64,000 nucleotides of DNA from assembly GCA_963658695.1 (NCBI GenBank), contig CAVKRN010000003.1, positions 22,409 to 86,408 of the forward strand, in the 5' to 3' direction. Position 1 is the stretch's first letter; each line of letters begins with the position of its first letter. Of the stretch, positions 42,077 through 49,448 are shown piece after piece. The notes under the pieces were generated by a model. It made no database searches. It was given only the letters and a program-made list of their open reading frames with translations, and was not told the origin of the DNA. This stretch comes from CAG-791 sp963658695. Its GTDB lineage: Bacteria > Bacillota > Clostridia > Lachnospirales > Lachnospiraceae. The position numbers and the translations under genes are program-made.

Positions 42077-42479
42077 GAAAATAATGAAGGATCCCTTGTT
42101 TCTTTCCCAAAAGTCAGAGGATGCTACAGAGGCAGATCGGCAGGTGGTGGTAGATCTGTTGGACACACTCGAAGCCAATTGGGATAATTGTGTTGGTATG
42201 GCAGCCAACATGATTGGCGTTCGAAAAAACATTATCGTGGTGGCAGCCGGGCCGTTCCGGTTTGCGATGATCAATCCGGTAATTACGAAGAAATCGGAAC
42301 CGTTCCAGACGGAGGAAGGTTGCCTTTCTTTGAACGGAATGCGGCCTTGTACCCGGTACAAGGAGATTGAGGTTGATTACCAGGACCAGAACTTTAAGAA
42401 ACAGCATGGGAAGTATTCTGGCTGGACGGCGCAGATTATCCAACATGAGGTGGATCATTGCCGTGGTATTGTGATATGA
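42069..42479 (+). CDS. divergent peptide deformylase
   Basis: A 136-residue protein with two of the three peptide-deformylase motifs intact: EEGCLSLNG (Cys metal ligand) and QHEVDHCRG (His metal ligands and catalytic Glu). Motif 1 reads NCVGMAANMIG, where standard deformylases have G-x-G-x-A-A-x-Q. The Gln that stabilises the oxyanion is therefore replaced by Met-Ile. It may remove formyl groups from N-termini or act on another amide. A GTG start at 42069 is chosen because GGGAGGTG lies 8 bases upstream. It is shorter than housekeeping Def, so a primary def probably exists elsewhere. Confidence 0.75.
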   Translation: MVKKIMKDPLFLSQKSEDATEADRQVVVDLLDTLEANWDNCVGMAANMIGVRKNIIVVAAGPFRFAMINPVITKKSEPFQTEEGCLSLNGMRPCTRYKEIEVDYQDQNFKKQHGKYSGWTAQIIQHEVDHCRGIVI

Positions 42480-42537
42480 AGCAGAAATTGGAAAGATTAG
42501 GTCACTCTCTAAAGCATAGATGGAGAAGACAGAAGTG

Positions 42538-42600
42538 ATGAAAATATTATTCATCTGCCACGGCATAGTACCAACATTCTCTCGAAAATCCTTTATTTGA
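42538..42600 (+). pseudogene. truncated start of a low-molecular-weight tyrosine phosphatase gene
   Basis: ATG at 42538 encodes MKILFICHGIVPTFSRKSFI then stop. MKILFICHG is the P-loop start of LMW protein tyrosine phosphatases, and the intact gene at 44324 begins MIRVLFICHGNICRS. The bases ATCTGCCACGGCA (42553-42565) recur exactly at 44342-44354 in the intact gene, after which the two diverge. A GGAG site precedes the ATG. This looks like the original 5' end of the gene, cut off by insertion of the intervening 1.8 kb. Confidence 0.6.
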
Positions 42601-42763
42601 GCCATTTCTGAGCTGCCAAGACCTTGCTTTACACAGGATTTACACAGAATGAAGAGATGGATTTTTAAGAAAATATTGTGATGTTAAGAAAAAAGAGCCT
42701 TGCAGGTTATATTGTGTACTGTAAAAAAATTGTATGGAAAACAATCTTATCGTTTGTTAAGTC

Positions 42764-42797
42764 AAGGGATTCCTTTGTTGAGAGGGAGTCCTTTTTT
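42764..42797 (+). terminator. terminator-like stem upstream of the AlbA_2 gene
   Basis: AAGGGATTCC pairs, with wobbles and one mismatch, with GGGAGTCCTT, followed by six T in total. It would end transcription coming from the left. Confidence 0.5.
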
Positions 42798-42806
42798 ATT
42801 GTGTGA

Positions 42807-42854
42807 TTTATCTACCACTTTATCTACCACATGTGATATGATGTGGTAGATAAA
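42807..42854 (+). promoter_or_regulatory. operator cluster of TATCTACCAC repeats
   Basis: TTTATCTACCAC occurs twice in tandem (42807-42818, 42819-42830). The second copy, extended to TTTATCTACCACAT (42819-42832), is followed after 8 bases by its exact inverse ATGTGGTAGATAAA (42841-42854). A further GGCAGATAAA follows. It ends 27 bases before the AlbA_2 gene, the expected place for an autoregulatory operator. Confidence 0.7.
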
Positions 42855-42881
42855 ACTGGCAGATAAAAGAGGGGGCACTTT

Positions 42882-44267
42882 ATGGATAATTATGAAAAAA
42901 TAGTGGAGTCATTATTGGAATATTCAGAAGAGGAATGGTTTGAATTTAAAGAAAACTGGTTCGAACCACACGAAATAGGAGAGTACATTTCTGCTCTTTC
43001 AAATGCTGCTGCTATAAAGGGGAAAACAAACGCATATTTCATCTGGGGAATCAATGACAAAACTCATGAAATTACAGGAACCAGTATAAATTATCAGAAG
43101 GATGTTAAAAACGAGCCTTTTCAGCATTATCTGGCAAGATCTGTTTCACCTGATATTGGTTTCACCTTTCATGAGATAAAAATCAATAAAAAAAGAATTG
43201 TAGTTCTCGATATTCCGGCTGCGGTTAAAGTGCCGACTTCATTTGATGGAATACGATATATACGCATTGGCTCGAGCAAAGAGAATGTAGCAAAATATCC
43301 TGAGAGGGAAGCACAATTATTTGATGTACTGAAGAATGGCTTGCCATCCATTTGCAATACAGAATCGGAATATCAGGAACTGTCATTTGAAAGATTGTTT
43401 ACATATTATGCCGGTCGCGGAATTAATTTGAAGGAAGCCACATTTAAGAAAAATCTTGGGTTGCTTACCAATGATGAAAAATATAATGTTATGGCGCAAC
43501 TACTCTCAGATGATTGTCACATGCCAATACGTGTATCTATTTTTCGCGGAGAAAGTAAAAGCTCACCCTTGTTTTCCATAAAGGAATTCGGAAATACATG
43601 CATATTGTTAGCTTTGGATAAAATCCTGGAATATGGTGATGTCATAAATTTGATTCAGACTGATGAAAGAGGAAGAAGGCTTCAGAGGAAAGATGTTCCT
43701 CTATTTGATAATGATGCTTTCAGAGAGGCGCTGGTCAATGCATTTGTTCATAACAAATGGGTTGATGGCAATGCTCCAATGATTACTGTATATAGCAATA
43801 GGATAGAAATATTATCTAGAGGTGCGCTTGCTCCGGGACAAACAAAAAAGGGATTTTATCAGGGTGAATCTATTCCTGTTAATCAAAAACTGTCAGACCT
43901 TTTCCTGCAATTACACATCAGTGAACGTTCTGGAAGAGGTGTTCCAAAAATTACAGATGTTTACGGAGAGAATGCGTTTGAATTCAGAGAAAATTCCATT
44001 GTGGTAAATCTGCCGTTTAATCGTATTGATGATATGGTAGATAACCCGGCAGATAATGTGGTAGATAAATTAAACGAACTCAACGATACACAGCAAAAAA
44101 TCCTTATGGAAATCCGCAATAATCCTAATGTTACACAGCCTCAGCTTACAATTCTGGTTGGTGTTGGAAAAACGGCCGTTCAGAATAACATTGTTGTTCT
44201 GAAGAGAAAAGGCTTTATTGAAAGAGTCGGATCAAATAAATCCGGGTATTGGAAGGTGAAAGAATGA
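42882..44267 (+). CDS. AlbA_2 / GHKL ATPase-like / winged-helix transcriptional regulator
   Basis: A 461-residue protein of the divergent AAA_4/AlbA_2 regulator type. Residues about 10-130 are an AlbA_2 (Schlafen) domain (EEWFEFKENWFEP, VLDIPAAVKVPTSFDGIRYI). Residues about 265-380 resemble the HATPase_c_4 ATP-binding domain (FREALVNAFVHNKW, ISERSGRGVPKITDVYG). Residues about 400-461 form a winged helix (DTQQKILMEIRNNPNVTQPQ). The linker at about 386-402 (DDMVDNPADNVVDKLNE) is coded by GGTAGATAA repeats that match the gene's own operator. Base composition is much more AT-rich than the flanks, so it was probably acquired. It lies between two copies of ATCTGCCACGGCA. Confidence 0.8.
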   Translation: MDNYEKIVESLLEYSEEEWFEFKENWFEPHEIGEYISALSNAAAIKGKTNAYFIWGINDKTHEITGTSINYQKDVKNEPFQHYLARSVSPDIGFTFHEIKINKKRIVVLDIPAAVKVPTSFDGIRYIRIGSSKENVAKYPEREAQLFDVLKNGLPSICNTESEYQELSFERLFTYYAGRGINLKEATFKKNLGLLTNDEKYNVMAQLLSDDCHMPIRVSIFRGESKSSPLFSIKEFGNTCILLALDKILEYGDVINLIQTDERGRRLQRKDVPLFDNDAFREALVNAFVHNKWVDGNAPMITVYSNRIEILSRGALAPGQTKKGFYQGESIPVNQKLSDLFLQLHISERSGRGVPKITDVYGENAFEFRENSIVVNLPFNRIDDMVDNPADNVVDKLNELNDTQQKILMEIRNNPNVTQPQLTILVGVGKTAVQNNIVVLKRKGFIERVGSNKSGYWKVKE

Positions 44268-44323
44268 TATCAGTAGATAAATTGGAATACTGGGAGATGG
44301 TTTATTTACAGGAGATTTTGATT

Positions 44324-44791
44324 ATGATTAGAGTACTTTTTATCTGCCACGGCAATATCTGTCGTTCGACGATGGCGGAATATATGTTCAAGGACATGGT
44401 GCGGCGCGCAGGCAGGGAAGGTGAATTTGTCATCGATTCTGCAGCGACCAGCACGGAAGAAATCGGAAACGGTGTACACTACGGCACGCGGGAGAAGCTT
44501 CGAAGAGAAGGAATTCCATGCGGGGATCACCGGGCACGCCGGATGACGAAAAAGGATTACTCGGCATTTGATTACCTTCTGGGCATGGACAGCGCCAATA
44601 TCCGGAATATGACAAGGATTGCCGGAGGCGATCCGGAGCACAAAATTCATCGTGTGCTGGATTTTACGGAGCATCCAAGAGACATTGCAGATCCCTGGTA
44701 TACCGGCAACTTTGACGAGACATATGCGGATCTGGAGGAAGGACTGCAAGCCTTCTGGAGTACATTGCCGCTATGTGGCAATGGAGAATGA
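44324..44791 (+). CDS. low-molecular-weight protein tyrosine phosphatase
   Basis: A 155-residue LMW-PTP. The P-loop CHGNICRS (about 8-15) carries the nucleophilic Cys and the Arg. The general acid lies in the DPWYTGNF segment (about 126-133). It removes phosphate from protein tyrosine or arginine. The ATG at 44324 has GGAGAT 8 bases upstream, whereas the ATG at 44249 would give a 25-residue extension inside the preceding gene. The first 30 codons seem to have been supplied by the incoming element, since a decayed original start lies at 42538. hypE follows after 76 bases. Confidence 0.9.
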   Translation: MIRVLFICHGNICRSTMAEYMFKDMVRRAGREGEFVIDSAATSTEEIGNGVHYGTREKLRREGIPCGDHRARRMTKKDYSAFDYLLGMDSANIRNMTRIAGGDPEHKIHRVLDFTEHPRDIADPWYTGNFDETYADLEEGLQAFWSTLPLCGNGE

Positions 44792-44867
44792 ACACAAGCG
44801 TTCGGTGACAAAGGTGTCATTGCCACTGCGATTTTCTGGAATGACCAAAGGAAAGAGGCATACATAA

Positions 44868-45893
44868 ATGGAAGAACGGATAACAATGTCACACGGCAGC
44901 GGCGGAGTATCGACAGGGGACCTGATCGGAGAGATTTTCGCGGCGGAGCTTGGCAATGAATATCTGAATCAGATGGAGGATTCCACGGTGGTCCCGGCAA
45001 GAGGGGAGCGGATGGCCCTCACAACGGATTCCTTCGTCGTGACACCGGTGGAATTTCCGGGCGGAGACATCGGGAGACTTTGCGTGTGCGGAACGGTGAA
45101 TGATCTTCTGATGAGCGGCGCAAGGCCAGCCTACCTGACCTGCGGATTCATCCTGGAAGAGGGGCTTCCCGTGGAAACGCTGCGCCGGGTCGTACATTCC
45201 ATGGCAGAGACGGCAAAGGAAGCCGGCGTCCTCGTTGCTGCCGGCGACACAAAGGTTGTGGAGAACCATTCCGGGCCGGACGGCGGTCTCATCATTAATA
45301 CAGCAGGTGTCGGATTTTTAGCGTCTAGGCAAAATACGCTCTCCCCCCAGTGCATCCGGGAAGGAGATGCGGTGCTTCTGTCCGGAAATCTGGGGGATCA
45401 CCATGCGGCTATTCTCGGAAAGCGGATGGGACTGGAGAATCGCATCCTGAGCGATAATGCGCCGCTGGGAGAAATGGTGCAGGCTCTTCTGGATTCGGGT
45501 GCCGAGATTCATGAGATGCGGGATGTGACAAGAGGCGGACTTGCCACGGTTCTGAATGAATTTGCGCAGGACGCAGGGAAGATCATTACGCTTCGGGAGG
45601 ACTGCCTGCCTGTCAGTAAGGAAGTGAAGGGCTTTGCAGGGATCCTGGGATTGGATCCCTTATACATGGGGAATGAAGGCAAAATGATTTGCATCGTTCC
45701 GGAGGCAGACGCGGAGAAGGCCTTGGCTGCCATGCAAAAGAGCCGCTACGGCGAACACGCTGCGATCATTGGCAGTGTGACACAGCCTAAAGAGGAAGAA
45801 GGCGAGCGCCCGGCTCTTCTTATCCTAACTGCATTCGGAGGACGCCGCGTTGTGGGACCGCTCTACGGAGAAGGACTGCCGCGTATCTGCTGA
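44868..45893 (+). CDS. hypE: HypE-like hydrogenase maturation protein (carbamoyl dehydratase)
   Basis: A 341-residue member of the AIR synthase/HypE/SelD fold. Seen: ITMSHGSGGVSTGDLIGEIF, ALTTDSFVVTPVEFPGGDIG (ATP site), MRDVTRGGLATVLNEFA, and the C-terminus GEGLPRIC. In HypE the final PRIC Cys receives the carbamoyl group and is dehydrated to cyanide for the [NiFe] hydrogenase iron. The intact PRIC supports a functional HypE. No hypABCDF or hydrogenase gene is in the window, so it stands alone. RBS AAAGGAAAGAGG lies 11 bases before the ATG. A SelD- or ThiL-like role is unlikely given the C-terminus. Confidence 0.87.
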   Translation: MEERITMSHGSGGVSTGDLIGEIFAAELGNEYLNQMEDSTVVPARGERMALTTDSFVVTPVEFPGGDIGRLCVCGTVNDLLMSGARPAYLTCGFILEEGLPVETLRRVVHSMAETAKEAGVLVAAGDTKVVENHSGPDGGLIINTAGVGFLASRQNTLSPQCIREGDAVLLSGNLGDHHAAILGKRMGLENRILSDNAPLGEMVQALLDSGAEIHEMRDVTRGGLATVLNEFAQDAGKIITLREDCLPVSKEVKGFAGILGLDPLYMGNEGKMICIVPEADAEKALAAMQKSRYGEHAAIIGSVTQPKEEEGERPALLILTAFGGRRVVGPLYGEGLPRIC

Positions 45894-45898
45894 TCATT

Positions 45899-45965
45899 GC
45901 GGTACAGACGACAGTCAGGACCCGTGTAACCGTTCACTCGCCAGCCAAGTGATGGGCGGCGGAGA
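45899..45965 (-). repeat. family 2 intergenic repeat
   Basis: GCGGTACAGACGAC, then GTAACCGTTCACTCGCCAGC and CAAGTGATGGGCGGCGGAG. It combines the blocks seen at 125-166 and 35548-35593. It sits between hypE and hisS. Confidence 0.55.
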
Positions 45966-46116
45966 ATGTCCGGATCGGAGGGCTTGCAAGCTTTCTGTTT
46001 TGCAGAGACGTTGAAACCTTCCGCAATTCAGAGTATGATCATAGCGTCTGTGCCGGCGGCACCTTGCAGGTCGACATGGCGGATGAATGTTTACTACATA
46101 TATATGAGGAAATGCT

Positions 46117-47376
46117 ATGCCTTTGACAAAGAAACCTGTAACCGGCATGAAGGATGTAATGCCGGCCGAGATGGAGATCCGGGATTACTGCATCTCTGTC
46201 ATCAAGAAAACCTATGCCGAGTTCGGCTTTCAGGGAATCGAGACGCCCTGCGTGGAGAACATCGAGAACCTGACATCCAAGTCCGGCGGTGACAATGAAA
46301 AGCTGATCTTCAAGATTTTAAAGCGTGGCGAGAAGCTTCGTCTGGAAGAGGCCAAAGGGGAGTCGGATCTGGTCGACGGCGGTCTTCGCTATGACCTGAC
46401 GGTGCCGCTGGTTCGCTATTTTTCCAATCATGAAAACGAGCTGCCGATGCCGTTCAAGGCGCTGCAGATGGGCAACGTATGGCGTGCGGATCGCCCGCAG
46501 AAGGGGCGTTATCGCCAGTTCATGCAGTGTGACATCGACATCATCGGCGAGCCGACAAACCTGGCGGAGATCGAGTTGATTCTGGCCACCACAACGACGC
46601 TGGGACGCCTTGGCTTTACCGATTTCCAGATCCGCATCAATGAGCGGCGAATTCTCAAGGCGATGGCAAAGGCCTGTGGCTTCCCGGAGGAGCGCTTCGA
46701 TGAAGTGTTCATCACACTGGACAAGATGGACAAGATCGGTCTGGACGGCGTACTGAAGGAGCTGACGGAGAACGGCTTTGCGGAGGAGTCTGCCAAGAGC
46801 TATGTGGCACTTTTCGAAGGCCTTAATGCGGCAGAGGATCCGCTGGGGTATCTCGAGGAGAAGCTGGCCGGAACCATCGAGGAGGATGTCATTCCGACAC
46901 TTCGTGAGACGATCCAGACGGTGGAGGCGACCAAGCAGGCTTCGTTCCGGATGGTTTTTGATCCGACGATTGTCCGCGGCATGAGCTACTATACAGGAAC
47001 GATTTTTGAAATTGCGATGCCGCAGCTGGGCATCAGCGCCGGCGGCGGCGGACGGTACGACGGAATGGTGGGCAAGTTCACCGGAAAGGACGTTCCGGCG
47101 TGTGGCTTCTCCATCGGATTTGAGCGCATCATCCTGATCCTGCTGGAGCAGGGCTTTGAGGTGCCGGGCAAGAGTGAGAAGGTGGCCTTCCTGCTGGAGA
47201 AAAACCTTCCGGGCGAGCGCTTAAAGGAAGCCATTGAAGCGGCGCAGAAGGAGCGTGCAGCCGGCAAGTCTGTCCTGGTTGTCCGCATGAATAAAAATAA
47301 GAAGTTCCAGAAGCAGCAGCTTGAGGCACAGGGCTATACCTCATTTGAAGAGTTTTACGCCCGCCCGATTCAGTAA
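46117..47376 (+). CDS. hisS: histidyl-tRNA synthetase
   Basis: A 419-residue class II aminoacyl-tRNA synthetase charging tRNA-His. Seen: motif 1 region at KKPVTGMKDVMPAEMEIRDY, motif 2 at ADRPQKGRYRQFMQCDIDII, the histidine-A loop at RGMSYYTGTIFEI and motif 3 at GFSIGFERI, followed by the C-terminal anticodon-binding domain. RBS GAGGAA precedes the ATG. aspS follows after a family 3 repeat, the hisS-aspS pairing usual in Firmicutes. I looked for a T-box leader upstream and found none. The 220-base gap holds a family 2 repeat and the small stem TGCCG/CGGCA. Confidence 0.96.
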   Translation: MPLTKKPVTGMKDVMPAEMEIRDYCISVIKKTYAEFGFQGIETPCVENIENLTSKSGGDNEKLIFKILKRGEKLRLEEAKGESDLVDGGLRYDLTVPLVRYFSNHENELPMPFKALQMGNVWRADRPQKGRYRQFMQCDIDIIGEPTNLAEIELILATTTTLGRLGFTDFQIRINERRILKAMAKACGFPEERFDEVFITLDKMDKIGLDGVLKELTENGFAEESAKSYVALFEGLNAAEDPLGYLEEKLAGTIEEDVIPTLRETIQTVEATKQASFRMVFDPTIVRGMSYYTGTIFEIAMPQLGISAGGGGRYDGMVGKFTGKDVPACGFSIGFERIILILLEQGFEVPGKSEKVAFLLEKNLPGERLKEAIEAAQKERAAGKSVLVVRMNKNKKFQKQQLEAQGYTSFEEFYARPIQ

Positions 47377-47387
47377 GGCACGCTGGA

Positions 47388-47458
47388 CAATTTCAATCGT
47401 GAATTTGCCTGCAAGCAGAAAGTTTACGTTGAAATGTGGCAGATGCTGAACAGATATA
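47388..47458 (-). repeat. family 3 intergenic repeat, copy 2
   Basis: Inverse orientation relative to 26561-26630. TGAATTTGCCTGCAAGCAG, with one difference in the first 31 bases, then scattered differences up to GCTGAACAGATAT. It fills the hisS-aspS gap. A further GCTGAACAGATAT is present near 31572. Confidence 0.6.
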
Positions 47459-47474
47459 CATAAGGAGATAAAAC

Positions 47475-49316
47475 ATGCAGTCACGTACACATACCTGCGG
47501 TGAGCTTCGGCTCGCGGATGCCGGCCAAAAGGTGCAGCTGTCCGGATGGATGGAGAACCTTCGCGTGGTCTCCGCCAACCTTGGCTTTGCCGTTCTTCGC
47601 GATTTCTACGGGACCACACAGATCGTCGTAGAGACCGAAGAAATGATGAATCAGTTTAAGACCATCACGAAGGAATCCACCATCAGTGTGGCAGGAACTG
47701 TTCGGGAGAGAAGCTCCAAGAACCCCAAGCAGCCGACCGGTGAGATCGAAGTGGTGCCGGAGTCGGTCACGGTCCTTGGCCGCTGCCGCTACGCCAACCT
47801 TCCTTTCGAGATCAATCACAGCCGCGAGGCGGATGAGCAGTTCCGTCTGAAATACCGGTACCTTGACCTTCGTAATCCGGAGGTGAAGAAGAACATCATT
47901 CTTCGCTGCAACGTGGTCGCTGCGCTTCGGCAGTCCATGACAGAGCACGGATTTCTGGAGATTACCACTCCGATTCTGACGGCTTCCTCTCCGGAGGGCG
48001 CAAGAGACTATCTGGTGCCTGCCAGAAAGCATCCGGGCGAGTTCTACGCGCTTCCGCAGGCTCCCCAGCAGTTTAAGCAGCTCCTCATGACGGCCGGGTT
48101 TGACCGCTATTTTCAGATTGCGCCGTGCTTCCGCGATGAGGATGCAAGAGGCGACCGGTCTCCGGGTGAGTTCTACCAGCTCGATATGGAGATGGCTTTT
48201 GCCAGTCAGGAAGATGTCTTTGCGGTACTGGAGGACGTGCTTCCTCCGATTTTTGCAAAATACGGAACCTACGACCGGGCGAGCTCTGCGCCGTTTGTCC
48301 GCATCCCCTATAAGGAAGCTATGGACAAGTACGGCTCGGACAAGCCGGATCTGCGCATCGACCTGACGGTGCAGGATGCGACGGACGTCTTGAAGGACTG
48401 CGGCTTTGGACCCTTTGCATCGGTTCGCGAGAACAAGGACGAGGACGGAAACGTCATCAGCACCGAGGACACAAAGGTAGTCATCAAGGCCGTGGTGGTT
48501 TCCGGCTTTGAGGGAACCCGCAAGTTTATTGACAAGACCCTGGCGGATGTTGAAGTGCAGGCGGGCAGCAAGCCGTATTGGTTCCGTGTGGACGAAAATG
48601 GCGAGCTGGTCGGCGGCATTTCCAAGTTCGTTTCTCCGATTAAGGATCAGGTGGTTAAGGCTCTTGACCTTAAGGCAGGCGATTTTGTCGGCATTTCCGC
48701 CGGTGTAAAGACGGCTGCACAGAAGACAGCAGGTGTTCTGGTGAAGACACTCGGCGCGGCTGTTCCCGGACATATGGATAAGGAGCAGTACGCATTCTGC
48801 TGGATCGTTGACTTCCCGATGTATGAGATTGGCGAGGAGAGCGGTGAGCTGGAGTTCTGCCACAATCCATTCTCCATGCCGTCCGGCGGTCTGGAGACAC
48901 TTCTCAAGGCAGAACGCGGAGAAATCGATCCTCTGACCATCACTGCGGATCAGTATGATCTTGTCTGCAACGGCGTGGAGCTTTCTTCCGGCGCTGTCCG
49001 TAACCATGATCCGGAGATCATGGTGAAGGCCTTTGAGATGGTTCGACTGGGTGAAGAGGATGTGAAAAAGAAGTTCCCGGCCATGTACAATGCCTTCTGC
49101 TATGGTGCACCGCCTCATGCGGGTATTGCGCCCGGCGTGGACCGCATGGTGATGCTGCTTTCCGGTGAGGATTCCATCCGTGAGGTCATTGCGTTCCCGA
49201 TGAACAAGAACGCGCAGGACATTATGATGGGCGCGCCGTCTGCGGTGACGTCGCATCAGCTGGAAGAGCTGCACATTCAGATTACTGAGGATGTGAAGAC
49301 AGAAGAGAACAATTAA
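47475..49316 (+). CDS. aspS: aspartyl-tRNA synthetase
   Basis: A 613-residue bacterial-type AspRS with an N-terminal OB-fold anticodon domain (KVQLSGWMENLRVVSANLGF), the class II catalytic core (motif 2 FRDEDARGDRSPGEFYQLD; motif 3 GAPPHAGIAPGVDRMVMLL) and the inserted GAD domain at about 290-420 typical of bacterial enzymes. AAGGAGAT lies before the ATG. A perfect terminator follows at 49346. Discrimination between AspRS and a relaxed Asp/Asn enzyme is not possible by eye. Confidence 0.97.
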   Translation: MQSRTHTCGELRLADAGQKVQLSGWMENLRVVSANLGFAVLRDFYGTTQIVVETEEMMNQFKTITKESTISVAGTVRERSSKNPKQPTGEIEVVPESVTVLGRCRYANLPFEINHSREADEQFRLKYRYLDLRNPEVKKNIILRCNVVAALRQSMTEHGFLEITTPILTASSPEGARDYLVPARKHPGEFYALPQAPQQFKQLLMTAGFDRYFQIAPCFRDEDARGDRSPGEFYQLDMEMAFASQEDVFAVLEDVLPPIFAKYGTYDRASSAPFVRIPYKEAMDKYGSDKPDLRIDLTVQDATDVLKDCGFGPFASVRENKDEDGNVISTEDTKVVIKAVVVSGFEGTRKFIDKTLADVEVQAGSKPYWFRVDENGELVGGISKFVSPIKDQVVKALDLKAGDFVGISAGVKTAAQKTAGVLVKTLGAAVPGHMDKEQYAFCWIVDFPMYEIGEESGELEFCHNPFSMPSGGLETLLKAERGEIDPLTITADQYDLVCNGVELSSGAVRNHDPEIMVKAFEMVRLGEEDVKKKFPAMYNAFCYGAPPHAGIAPGVDRMVMLLSGEDSIREVIAFPMNKNAQDIMMGAPSAVTSHQLEELHIQITEDVKTEENN

Positions 49317-49345
49317 CCGGACAGGATTAACCGGACATGGTAAAG

Positions 49346-49375
49346 AAAGAGCCCTGCAGCTGCAGGGCTCTTTTT
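49346..49375 (+). terminator. terminator after aspS
   Basis: AAAGAGCCCTGCAG and CTGCAGGGCTCTTT are perfect inverted repeats with a T-run of five on the right. Strong Rho-independent terminator, also usable on the opposite strand for the corC side. Confidence 0.85.
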
Positions 49376-49448
49376 CGCTCGCCAGGTGAGAGGGCGGCAG
49401 AGAAGGTCCGGTAACCTCTTTTTGAAAATTGGAAATGGCAGGCAGTGC

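Larger units (their letters stand above)
42480..42806. other. intergenic region with decayed phosphatase start and a terminator
   Basis: Between the deformylase and the AlbA_2 gene there is no intact gene. It holds a 20-codon remnant of a low-molecular-weight phosphatase (42538-42600), the tandem TTTACACAGgatTTTACACAG-like bases near 42628-42649, and a terminator-like stem at 42764-42797. Confidence 0.5.

Noticed and set aside
42628..42649. Direct repeat TTTACACAG/TTTACACAG as an attachment site
   Set aside because: The two copies are only three bases apart, and no matching copy was found at the other side of the AlbA_2 gene. The ATCTGCCACGGCA pair is a better boundary candidate.
45900..46116. 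Possible T-box leader upstream of hisS
   Set aside because: GCCGGCGGCACC near 46051 resembles part of the T-box antiterminator. The full conserved T-box sequence, a specifier loop and a terminator are absent, and the region is mostly a family 2 repeat.
47481..49274. About 600-codon open frame antisense to aspS
   Set aside because: A shadow of the AspRS gene. No RBS or domain.
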